In this document: piece by piece, positions 42,785 to 51,152 of the stretch
Position numbering within the stretch: position 1 is the stretch's first letter
Layout: the number at the start of each line of letters is the position of its first letter
Origin: Geoalkalibacter subterraneus
Lineage (GTDB): Bacteria; Desulfobacterota; Desulfuromonadia; Desulfuromonadales; Geoalkalibacteraceae
Length of the DNA: 64,000 nt
Direction: 5' to 3'
Assembly (NCBI RefSeq): GCF_000827125.1
Contig: NZ_CP010311.1
Coordinates: 1,550,001-1,614,000 of the forward strand
Program-made: the position numbers and the translations under genes
The notes under the pieces: generated by a model
Database searches by the model: none
The model's input: the letters and a program-made list of their open reading frames with translations, nothing else
What the model was told of the DNA's origin: nothing

Positions 42785-44800
42785 ATGCACGTATTTTTTA
42801 GACTTTTTTTGATCGGATTGTTTCTTGGGGTTGGAGTTTCTTCCGCGTTCGCTTTTGGTTCAGGAATGGAACAGGGGATGGACGATCATGGGGCGCCGGC
42901 GCTGCCCACCGACCAGGCTTATACCCTGAGCGTGCCCGTGTTTTCGCCCCTGTTCGAGCAGACGCCGGTGGCGCTGGTTAAAGGGCGCCCCATTGCGTTG
43001 GGGGAGGTAACGGCTGCGCTGCCGGTGGAGGTCCGGAAAAGTTCCGACATCGCCGGCCTGAACAGCAAATTCAACGAGGTTCTTGACCGTCTCGTTGCGG
43101 CCCGTCTGGATGGAGGGGAGCGCAAAGAGGTGGACGTTTTTGTGGATGGGAAGATCGACAAGGATCAAGTGCTGACCCTGAAGGTTCCTATTTTTTCACA
43201 GCATTTTCTTTTTACGCCGGTCGCCGAAGTTGACGGTGATGCCATCCCCATGGGGGAGTTTATCCGTGAACTCAACGCCATGCATGCCGAAAGCGGCGGG
43301 GATCACCATCATGACAAGCCGGGGGAACTGCTCGACCGGCTGGTCACCATCCGGCTGGTGGAACGCGAGGCGCGCAACATCGGTTTCGACCAGACGGATT
43401 CCTTTAAGAAGCAGGTCAAGGACTTTGCCGAGCGCACGCTTCTCTATGAACTGCTGGACCGTCGCATTGAAGGGTTGGTGCTGGACGATGAAGAGGTGGA
43501 CCGCATTTACCACGACATCTCCCTGGCCGCCAAGCTGCGCAGCTACCAGTTCACCAAGCAGGAACATGCAGCCGCCTTCATGCAGGCGCTGGAAGAGGGT
43601 GCGGACTTCGACAAATTGATCAAGGAAAAGGTTGAAGAAGGCCTGGCTTCAGGCGGCGAGGATGAGGATTTTGTTCCGTTCAAGGAGCTGAGGTCGCAGG
43701 TGGCGAGCCACGCCAAGGACATGGAGGTCGGCGAAGTCAGCAAGATGTTCAAGGTCGACGACAATTTCATCGTGTTCAAGCTCGAAGATCGCAAGTTTAT
43801 CGAAGATCCCGCCGCCCTGGAGGTGGCTCGCAAAATCGCCTGGGATCGGAAAGTGGCGCGTGAAACGGAAAAATACATCGATGAAATCATCGATGAATAC
43901 GCGGTTTTCGATGAAAAAGCCCGCGAAGATTTCAATTTCACTGCGTTCAAAAAAGAAAACCCGGACGCGAAGCTCTCCGATGCCCTGCTGACCTTTTTCG
44001 ACGACCGGCGCACCCTGGTGACGGTCGAAGCCCAGGGACAGGTTCACAAGATGCAGGTCAGGGAGCTGGCCGACAAGGTGAAAGAAACCTATTTTCACGG
44101 CACCGACATCGATCTGAACGGTCCTGAAGCCGACAAGCGCGCCGAGCAGATCCTCGATGACTGGATCTTCCGGATTGCCGGCAAGGCGGAGGCGCTGGAT
44201 GCGGGGCTTGATCAGACGCAGCGCTACCAGCTGAAAGTGGAGGAATTCGAACGCCGCACGCTGTTCGATACCTTTATCCAGAAAGCCGTGGTCAACGATA
44301 TCAAATTGACCGAAGAAGAAATTCGCGCCGGCTATGATGACAACATCGAAGATCATTCCACCCCGGCCATGGTGAGGATGAAGAGCCTGGCGTTTCACAA
44401 GAAAGATGATGCACTCAATGCGCTTGATAAGCTCAAGCGCGGCAGTGATTTCAAATGGGTCTCGGGCAATTCGGAAGGACTTGCGCCGTCGGATGACAAG
44501 GACCTGCTCGACTTTGAGAGCGGGATTATCAGCATGACGTCCCTGCCCGAAGAGTTTCAGGAAAACTCAGAGAATATCCGCAGCGGCAGTTCCATGCTGT
44601 ATTCCGATCCGGGTAAACTTCACTACGTCATCTTCTTTGAAAAGGTCTATCCGCCTGAGCCCAAACCCTACGACCAGGTGCGCAGCCAGATTCTCAAAGA
44701 GGTGTTTCAGAAGCATGTGATCGATGGGCTGGAGAACTATGTGGCACAGCTCAAGCAGCATTATCCGACAAATATCTTTCTCTCGTTTGAAAAAAATTGA
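42785..44800 (+). CDS. Large periplasmic PpiC/SurA-like chaperone with two parvulin-type regions
   Basis: 671 residues, AAGGAG before the ATG, signal peptide ending near SSAFA. SurA-like N-terminal helices recur in duplicate (SVPVFSPLFEQTPVALVKG, KVPIFSQHFLFTPVAEVDG). A first PpiC-like region lies near residues 250-340 (GADFDKLIKEKVEEG; VGEVSKMFKVDDNFIVFKLED) and a second near residues 520-620 (ALNALDKLKRGSDFKWVS). Probably folds or escorts the barrel or the cytochromes of this locus. Active-site residues of parvulin are not obvious, so it may act as a chaperone only. Confidence 0.8.
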   Translation: MHVFFRLFLIGLFLGVGVSSAFAFGSGMEQGMDDHGAPALPTDQAYTLSVPVFSPLFEQTPVALVKGRPIALGEVTAALPVEVRKSSDIAGLNSKFNEVLDRLVAARLDGGERKEVDVFVDGKIDKDQVLTLKVPIFSQHFLFTPVAEVDGDAIPMGEFIRELNAMHAESGGDHHHDKPGELLDRLVTIRLVEREARNIGFDQTDSFKKQVKDFAERTLLYELLDRRIEGLVLDDEEVDRIYHDISLAAKLRSYQFTKQEHAAAFMQALEEGADFDKLIKEKVEEGLASGGEDEDFVPFKELRSQVASHAKDMEVGEVSKMFKVDDNFIVFKLEDRKFIEDPAALEVARKIAWDRKVARETEKYIDEIIDEYAVFDEKAREDFNFTAFKKENPDAKLSDALLTFFDDRRTLVTVEAQGQVHKMQVRELADKVKETYFHGTDIDLNGPEADKRAEQILDDWIFRIAGKAEALDAGLDQTQRYQLKVEEFERRTLFDTFIQKAVVNDIKLTEEEIRAGYDDNIEDHSTPAMVRMKSLAFHKKDDALNALDKLKRGSDFKWVSGNSEGLAPSDDKDLLDFESGIISMTSLPEEFQENSENIRSGSSMLYSDPGKLHYVIFFEKVYPPEPKPYDQVRSQILKEVFQKHVIDGLENYVAQLKQHYPTNIFLSFEKN

Positions 44801-44872
44801 TGGAAAGCACAGTGACTGCAAGGTCGACTTCTGTTGCTCAACAGTAGGCTTTTCTCAAGTGAGGTCGCTATC

Positions 44873-46852
44873 ATGTTGCATGGATCGGAAAAAAAAGTCT
44901 GTGTATTAAGCCTGGCATTGATCCTGATGCTTGGCACGGTTATGGGTTGGAGCGGTTCTGCCGATGCGGCTAAAAGAGGCTTTGCCCGGCAGGGCTGCAT
45001 CGACTGCCATCAGGATTTTGAAAAAGAATATCTGGATAAGAAAAATGTCCATCCGGTGGTCAAGGAGCTGAAGTGCGAAGAATGCCATCTGCCCCATGGC
45101 ATCGTCCCGAAACTGCTGATGAAGGAATCGGGCAGTAAGCTCTGCTTCACCTGCCATGATCGGGAGAAGATGGGGATGAAAGAAAAGGTGGTGCATGGCG
45201 CTCTGCGCAGTGGAGAATGCAGCAGCTGCCATGACCCCCATGCCTCGGACCACGGCGCGTTGCTGAAAGCGCAGGGGAAGGAGGTCTGCTTCAGCTGCCA
45301 TGATCGGACCCCTTACGAGCGCAGGAATGTGCATGCGGTGATTGAGGAAACGGGCTGCAATGCCTGCCATAAGCCCCATGCTGCGTCCCAGCTGGATCTG
45401 CTGACCCTGGAGGCGGTCGAGCTTTGCCTCTCCTGTCACGACAAGGGTAAATCCTCCTTCCAGAAAAGCCATGGCGGATACCCGGTCGACCAGAGGTCGT
45501 GTACCGTCTGCCATGATCCCCATTCATCCGAACAGAGCGTGCTGCTCAAAAGCAGTATTCACTCACCGACCGCCGAAGCCATGTGCGATGCCTGTCATAA
45601 TCCCCCTGCCTCTGCCGAACCTTTCGGTGTCACGCAGAGCGGCGAAGGGTTGTGCATGGGCTGTCACGACGCTGAAGAGGTGGAGGGGGCCGACGCGGTC
45701 AAGCATGCGCCTTTCGAAGGCGGAGAATGCCTGAGTTGTCACGACCCCCATGTGTCGGATCACCCCACTCTGCTGGCCGCGACCGGCAATGACCTGTGCT
45801 TCGGCTGCCACGATGACAAAAGCGGCACCAGGCGCTACCCCCATGCGCCGGTTCAGTCCGAACGCGGCTGCCTCTCCTGTCACGGCGCCCATTCGGCCGA
45901 AAAACCCGGTCTGGTGGATAAGAGCGACGGCGACCTGTGCTACGAATGTCATTCCGGCGTGAAGGATGATCTGGCCAAGCTTAACCAGACCCATGCACCG
46001 GTGGATGATGATATGTGCGTCACCTGCCACAACCCGCACGGCTCAAGCGCGAGCGGCATGCTCGACGGCCGCGCGGACCTGATCTGTTACCAGTGCCACG
46101 CGGAGCTGGAGAGCGAATATGTTCAGCGCGTGGTTCACCAGCCGGTGCGGTCCGGCAGCTGCACCACCTGTCATAATGGCCACGGCGGGAGTGACCGCAG
46201 TTTTCTGAAGGCTCAAGGAGCTGAATTGTGTGCAGATTGCCACGGCTCCATGCTGGAAACCGGTCGTGGCGAGAACCTGCATGAACCCTTTGCCGACAAC
46301 GACTGCATGACCTGTCACGATCCCCATGCCAGCCGTCACCAGGGGATGCTGAGTCAGGAGCAGGGAGCGCTCTGCGCCGAATGTCATTTTGATATGGAAG
46401 ACGGATTCGTCCAGGCGCGAAGCACTCATCAGCCTGCTGCCGAGGGCGAGTGCAGCAAGTGCCACAACCCGCACAAGGCGGCGTTGGAGACCCTGCTGCG
46501 GGCACCGGGCGTCGATCTGTGCCTGGGCTGTCATACGGACATGAAGGAGAAATTCGCTTCGCAGCGTGTGCATTCGCCTGCGGACCGCGATTGCCTGCAG
46601 TGCCACAAGCCCCATTACGCTGCGGAACCTTCATTGACCAACGAGCCGCTCCATCAACTGTGCGGGCAGTGCCATGAACCGGATTCCGAATCTTTCAGCC
46701 GGGGGCATATCGGGATCAAGGCCGCTGACATGAACTGCAATTCCTGTCACAACCCGCATGCATCCAAAGACCCGAATTATTTCAAGGATGTCATGCACGC
46801 ACCCTTTGCGGCCGGCTCCTGCGAACCCTGCCATGTTGTCGAGAAGCAGTGA
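44873..46852 (+). CDS. 26-heme c-type cytochrome
   Basis: 659 residues from the ATG at 44873, nine bases after GAGG. Signal peptide ends near GSADA. I count 26 CxxCH sites from GCIDCH to SCEPCH, spaced about every 25 residues, many in the form CHDPHAS or CHNPHG. This is the repeated doubled-CxxCH cytochrome type. It has no membrane anchor, so it is probably periplasmic or surface. Eleven bases separate it from the 16-heme gene. A 26-heme cytochrome is also known from the omcS neighbourhood of G. sulfurreducens (recalled). Confidence 0.93.
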   Translation: MLHGSEKKVCVLSLALILMLGTVMGWSGSADAAKRGFARQGCIDCHQDFEKEYLDKKNVHPVVKELKCEECHLPHGIVPKLLMKESGSKLCFTCHDREKMGMKEKVVHGALRSGECSSCHDPHASDHGALLKAQGKEVCFSCHDRTPYERRNVHAVIEETGCNACHKPHAASQLDLLTLEAVELCLSCHDKGKSSFQKSHGGYPVDQRSCTVCHDPHSSEQSVLLKSSIHSPTAEAMCDACHNPPASAEPFGVTQSGEGLCMGCHDAEEVEGADAVKHAPFEGGECLSCHDPHVSDHPTLLAATGNDLCFGCHDDKSGTRRYPHAPVQSERGCLSCHGAHSAEKPGLVDKSDGDLCYECHSGVKDDLAKLNQTHAPVDDDMCVTCHNPHGSSASGMLDGRADLICYQCHAELESEYVQRVVHQPVRSGSCTTCHNGHGGSDRSFLKAQGAELCADCHGSMLETGRGENLHEPFADNDCMTCHDPHASRHQGMLSQEQGALCAECHFDMEDGFVQARSTHQPAAEGECSKCHNPHKAALETLLRAPGVDLCLGCHTDMKEKFASQRVHSPADRDCLQCHKPHYAAEPSLTNEPLHQLCGQCHEPDSESFSRGHIGIKAADMNCNSCHNPHASKDPNYFKDVMHAPFAAGSCEPCHVVEKQ

Positions 46853-46862
46853 GGTGAACGAC

Positions 46863-48137
46863 ATGAGACTGCATAATCAACGGATATTCATGCTGATTGT
46901 CTTTTTGGCCTCCCTGTCGGTTGCCTCCATGGCCGCTGCACAGGGGAAATTCAAGCTCGCTGAAGGCGCACGCGGCAAGATGTGCCTTGAATGCCATGAG
47001 ACATTCTCGGATGTAATGAAGAAAAAACACATTCATTCCCCGCTGGCTGAAGGCAACTGCACGGGTTGCCACAGCCCCCACACCACTGATCACGGGCGCC
47101 TGATGGCGGCTGATGCCAACAGCATCTGCCAGAGCTGCCACGAGGATATCGTGCCGCAGGATGCCGCAAGCACCCACCAGGTTGTGCTTGAGGGCAACTG
47201 CACCCTGTGTCACGACCCTCATGCCTCCAATAACCGCAACAACCTGATCGAGGCCGGCAGCGCGCTATGCTTCGGCTGCCACGTCGAACTGGGCGAGGAT
47301 ATCGCCGACAACCGCTACCCGCATACGCCGGTGCAGCAGGATTGCCTGACCTGTCATAATCCCCATGCGTCGCAGGACAACGACCATCTGCTAACCGCAA
47401 GTGCCCCGGCCTTGTGTGTGGAGTGCCACGATACGAGCAAGGGAACTTTCAAGGACCTCCACATGGGCTATCCCGTGGAAACGGCGGATTGTTCCTCCTG
47501 CCACAATCCGCATGGCTCCGGGCAGAAGTCGATCCTGCACGACGTGGTGCATGAACCGGTCAGCAACCGCATGTGCAAGCAGTGCCATGACGCGCCGGAT
47601 TCAGCCGAGCCGTTTGCGCTGATCAGAGACAGCTACGAACTCTGCCGGGGCTGCCATTACGACATGGTCAACGAGACCTTCAACCAGGAGCGGATTCACT
47701 GGCCGCTGGTGGATGGCGCCGGCTGCATCAACTGCCATTCGCCCCATGCCTCGTCCGTGACGGGACTGCTCGAAAAGCCGATGCTGGAGCTGTGCGGCAC
47801 GTGCCACGCGGATACCGTTTCGCGCCAGGAGCGATCTCAGACGCCACATCCGCCCATTGCTGAAGGTGAATGCGCGACCTGCCACTCGGTGCACAGCTCC
47901 AACAACATGTTCCTGCTCAACAACGCCTCTTCCTTCGATCTGTGCGGGGAGTGCCACGAATGGCAGACCCACTCGACGCATCCCATCGGCGAAGGCATTG
48001 TCGACCCGCGCAATCGTAATATGGAACTGGACTGCATGAGCTGCCACCGGACTCACGGCACGGAATACAAGCATTTCATCTATTACGAAACCATCAACGA
48101 CCTGTGTGTCCAATGCCACACCAAATATCGGAGGTAA
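46863..48137 (+). CDS. 16-heme c-type cytochrome
   Basis: 424 residues from the ATG at 46863 with GAGGTG upstream. Signal peptide ends near SMAAA. I count 16 CxxCH sites from MCLECH to LCVQCH, in the same doubled-repeat style as the protein before it (CHDPHAS, CHNPHGS). It was probably derived from a common ancestor by repeat duplication. Followed five bases later by an NHL protein. Confidence 0.93.
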   Translation: MRLHNQRIFMLIVFLASLSVASMAAAQGKFKLAEGARGKMCLECHETFSDVMKKKHIHSPLAEGNCTGCHSPHTTDHGRLMAADANSICQSCHEDIVPQDAASTHQVVLEGNCTLCHDPHASNNRNNLIEAGSALCFGCHVELGEDIADNRYPHTPVQQDCLTCHNPHASQDNDHLLTASAPALCVECHDTSKGTFKDLHMGYPVETADCSSCHNPHGSGQKSILHDVVHEPVSNRMCKQCHDAPDSAEPFALIRDSYELCRGCHYDMVNETFNQERIHWPLVDGAGCINCHSPHASSVTGLLEKPMLELCGTCHADTVSRQERSQTPHPPIAEGECATCHSVHSSNNMFLLNNASSFDLCGECHEWQTHSTHPIGEGIVDPRNRNMELDCMSCHRTHGTEYKHFIYYETINDLCVQCHTKYRR

Positions 48138-48142
48138 AGTTC

Positions 48143-49042
48143 ATGAAAGCAGCCCGTTTGATCCTGATCACGGTTTTCGCTCTCCTGGTCGCATTGCCGT
48201 GCTGGTCGTCCGAACAGGTCAGGTTGAAATACGTCGGGACCATCTATACCGATGAATCCGGAGTGCAGTTGAAGTCTCCGGAGGGGGTCACCGTGACTGA
48301 CAACTTCATCTATGTCGCCGACAGCGGAAACCAGCGGATTCTGCGCTATGAACTCAGTGACGGAAGACCTGTGTCGGAAACCATCTTTCCGGTGGCTAAA
48401 TCCTACCCGCTGATGGTGCGCCCCGATTCCAAGGGGAACATGTATGTGCTGGACGGCAAGAATCGCCGGATCGACCTGCTCAGTCCCGAAGGCGCACCCC
48501 GCGGCAGCCTGGACCCCAAGGGCCTGCCTGATGACGGCAAGGTCGTCCCCCGCAGTTTTGCTCTTGGCGGCGACGGAACCATCTACCTGCTCGACATCTT
48601 CTCGCAAAGGGTGTTGGTGCTTGATGGGAGAGGGCAGTTTGTCCGCGGGATCCCGTTTCCCCCCAAGCATGGCTTCTTCTCCGATGTCACGGTGGACCGG
48701 CAGGGCAATGTTTATCTGCTCGACAGCGTCGAAGCGGTTGTTTATCGGGCATTCAAAGGCGAGGAGGAGTTTTCCGCCCTGTCCGAAAGCATGAAGGACC
48801 TCATGAATTTCCCGACCAGCATTGCGGTCGACAATTCAGGGCGCATCTATCTGCTCGATCAGTATGGCAGCGGATTGGCGGTGGTCAGCAGTGATGGGTC
48901 TTTCCTGGGGCATAAACTGTCTATGGGATGGAGTGACGGGATGCTCTATTACCCCTCGCAGATCAGCATCGACCAGGAGGGAAATGTCTTTATCGCCGAC
49001 CGCAACAACAACCGCGTGCAGCATTTTTCCGTGGTGGATTGA
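48143..49042 (+). CDS. Exported NHL-repeat beta-propeller protein
   Basis: 299 residues from the ATG at 48143 with GGAGG upstream. Signal peptide ends near LPCWS. NHL repeats are regular: VTDNFIYVADSGNQRILRYE, DSKGNMYVLDGKNRRIDL, DRQGNVYLLDSVEAVV, DNSGRIYLLDQYGSG and DQEGNVFIADRNNNRVQ. Last gene of the long operon; companion to the NHL protein at 33356 but simpler. Confidence 0.88.
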   Translation: MKAARLILITVFALLVALPCWSSEQVRLKYVGTIYTDESGVQLKSPEGVTVTDNFIYVADSGNQRILRYELSDGRPVSETIFPVAKSYPLMVRPDSKGNMYVLDGKNRRIDLLSPEGAPRGSLDPKGLPDDGKVVPRSFALGGDGTIYLLDIFSQRVLVLDGRGQFVRGIPFPPKHGFFSDVTVDRQGNVYLLDSVEAVVYRAFKGEEEFSALSESMKDLMNFPTSIAVDNSGRIYLLDQYGSGLAVVSSDGSFLGHKLSMGWSDGMLYYPSQISIDQEGNVFIADRNNNRVQHFSVVD

Positions 49043-49117
49043 TTGGTCTCGCTCACCCTCCCTCACCCTCCCTCACCCCCGGCCCGCTGGGGAGAGGGGA
49101 GTATTCAAGGGAGGGGG

Positions 49118-50197
49118 TTAATCCTGGACGTGGCACTTGTTGCAGAGTGAACGCTGGAAGGTGCCGTATCGCATTTCAATGTCGTCGCCGTAGAAAGCCT
49201 GTGCGCTGTCGGCTGAAGAGAAAACCGGCGAATCTGCGATGAACTGCGTCTGGAAATCCCAGCGGCCGATATTGGCGAAGGGTGTGGCGTGGGCGCGGTG
49301 GCAGGTGAGGCACATGACGCGGCTCTGGGAGTCCGGCCCGTGGGTGCTGTAGGGGTCGAGGAGGTTTTCATCCACCCCGCGCTCAAAGGGCACAAAGTGG
49401 TCGTAGGCGCTGTCGGCGCTGCCGGTGAAATCGCCGGTGGCGACGTAGCTGTTGTACAGGTCGGCGTATTGATTGAGGTAGGCGTTGTTGCCTGCCGCGT
49501 GACTGTGCTGGCTCGAATTGGTGTAGCCGACATGGCAGTTGCTGCACCACTCGGACATCCCTTCGCCGTAGTCGGTGTGGCGCTGGTCGGTTTCGGTCGG
49601 CCAGTCGCCGCCCTGGCCGGAATAGGAGACGGCGGTGGGGGAGGGGTTGGGGAAGTAATAACTGACCCCGGCGCGGTTTTCGATCCAGCCGGTAGAGCGC
49701 AGCATCCGGAAGTCATAGCTCGGGTAGCTCAGCCCGTGGGGATCATGGCAGCTGGTGCATTCCAGCCAGTTTGAACTGAAGACACCGCCGCCGCTGCTGG
49801 GGGCCCTGTCCTTGAAGGCGTCGCGGGTCAGACCGTAATCGACAGCGATGATGTTGTGCCCGTGGCTGTCGGCCCGGTCTTCATAGCCGTTTTGGGAATA
49901 TTCGCGGGTCAGCCAGTAGAAATCCCCGCCGGGGGAATGGCCGCCGCCGTTTTCGGTGAGTACGCGATGCGTATCGTCATGGCATCGCAGGCAGGTGGAG
50001 CTGGCGTCACCGCCGAGAAGCCCCAGGGTCGAAGAGGATGTGTCCTCGCCGATGGCGCCGTGGCACCCGCGGCAGTAATCACCGCCACCCCAATGAAAGG
50101 CATCTGCGTCTGAAGAAAATAGACAAAATCCCAGACAGAGCATTGCTGAGAAGAAAAGAACGGAACTTCTCCGGTGCTTCAGAGCTGTCATCATCAT
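49118..50197 (-). CDS. OmcS-like hexaheme c-type cytochrome, paralogue 3 (lacks the bridging His)
   Basis: 359 residues on the minus strand, converging with the operon. Signal peptide ends near SDADA. Six CxxCH sites: CRGCH, CLRCH, CTSCH, CSNCH, CLTCH, CNKCH. The end FQRSLCNKCHVQD matches paralogue 1. The mature start FHWGGGDYCRGCHGAIGED has Ile where OmcS, paralogue 1 and paralogue 2 have the TMH histidine. Own promoter region; the sequence TTGGCAAACGCCAA at about 50244-50257 is a palindrome upstream. Confidence 0.88.
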   Translation of the reverse strand: MMMTALKHRRSSVLFFSAMLCLGFCLFSSDADAFHWGGGDYCRGCHGAIGEDTSSSTLGLLGGDASSTCLRCHDDTHRVLTENGGGHSPGGDFYWLTREYSQNGYEDRADSHGHNIIAVDYGLTRDAFKDRAPSSGGGVFSSNWLECTSCHDPHGLSYPSYDFRMLRSTGWIENRAGVSYYFPNPSPTAVSYSGQGGDWPTETDQRHTDYGEGMSEWCSNCHVGYTNSSQHSHAAGNNAYLNQYADLYNSYVATGDFTGSADSAYDHFVPFERGVDENLLDPYSTHGPDSQSRVMCLTCHRAHATPFANIGRWDFQTQFIADSPVFSSADSAQAFYGDDIEMRYGTFQRSLCNKCHVQD

Positions 50198-50330
50198 CCC
50201 CCCATGCTTGGTTGTGACACCCTATTAAATAACATTAAGATTGGCGTTTGCCAAGGAAAAAGTTAAATAAATTTTAAAATATGGCTATCTATCTAATTTT
50301 TCTATTTGAAATCTCCCCGGAAGATGCGTG

Positions 50331-51152
50331 ATGTCTGACTGTGTCGGGAAAAAATGTGCGACATCCCTCTTGATTTTGAGCCTTTTGCTCTTCTCTGCAA
50401 TTCTCGCAAGAGGGGAATCGGTCATGGACGTCTCCCCCCGACCCATGACGACGGCCCAGTGCGGGAGTTGCCATCCGGGCCAGTTTTCCGATCTGAAAGC
50501 CCGCGGCGGCGGGCATCGCCTCGACTGCCGCCAGTGTCACGAAGTTTTTCATGTCCCGCGGCGCAGCGAAGACGAATTTGTCAATCGAATGCCACGCTGT
50601 GCCGGATGTCATGGGCATCCCCATGAAAATATCGAGATGCCCTGCTTCTCATGCCACCGCAACGCCCATGCGCCGACGGTGCCAATTAAAAACGATCTGT
50701 TGAAAGACACCTGCCAACAATGTCATCCGCAAGCCGCGGGGATCTTGAATGAAGGCTCAAACGCCCACGGCGCAATGAGTTGCGACGCCTGTCACATTGA
50801 AGAACATAGAATGATTCCAGATTGTTTCCAGTGTCACGTTCCCCATTATCCTTCTCAGGATAAAGAACAATGCATGAACTGCCACCAGCCGCACCGCCCT
50901 CGAAGCGGTGAGTTGCCCATCGCTGCTGATACGCAGTCCTGCAAGAGTTGTCACAGCTCGGTTTACGCCGTATGGGCAAGAACTCCCAGCCGACACGGAG
51001 ACTGGGCCTGTTCCGTCTGTCATGTCCGTCACGGGGAGGCGCTGGCCTGCCGCGACTGCCATGATCCGCCGCATGAGACTGCCATGCTGGAAAAATTTAA
51101 AAGGTGCACCGGATGCCATTTCGACCCTCACGATCCCTCGACAACCCGATAA
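50331..51152 (+). CDS. 12-heme c-type cytochrome
   Basis: 273 residues from the ATG at 50331 (GTG at 50328 possible). Signal peptide ends near LARGES. Twelve CxxCH sites: CGSCH, CRQCH, CAGCH, CFSCH, CQQCH, CDACH, CFQCH, CMNCH, CKSCH, CSVCH, CRDCH, CTGCH, closely packed for a small protein. Histidine-rich linkers supply distal ligands. Divergent from OmcS-like paralogue 3 with a 130-base gap. The stop overlaps the next gene by about 40 bases. Confidence 0.9.
   Translation: MSDCVGKKCATSLLILSLLLFSAILARGESVMDVSPRPMTTAQCGSCHPGQFSDLKARGGGHRLDCRQCHEVFHVPRRSEDEFVNRMPRCAGCHGHPHENIEMPCFSCHRNAHAPTVPIKNDLLKDTCQQCHPQAAGILNEGSNAHGAMSCDACHIEEHRMIPDCFQCHVPHYPSQDKEQCMNCHQPHRPRSGELPIAADTQSCKSCHSSVYAVWARTPSRHGDWACSVCHVRHGEALACRDCHDPPHETAMLEKFKRCTGCHFDPHDPSTTR

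Noticed and set aside
43649-46634. Long open frames antisense to the PpiC and 26-heme genes
   Set aside because: They mirror codon bias of clearly real genes on the plus strand, and their products look like no family.
49045-49115. Short direct repeats CACCCTCCCT and a GC-rich palindrome between the NHL gene and OmcS paralogue 3
   Set aside because: The sequence resembles a common GC-rich intergenic motif and could act as a convergent-gene terminator, but it lacks a T tract, so no feature is claimed.
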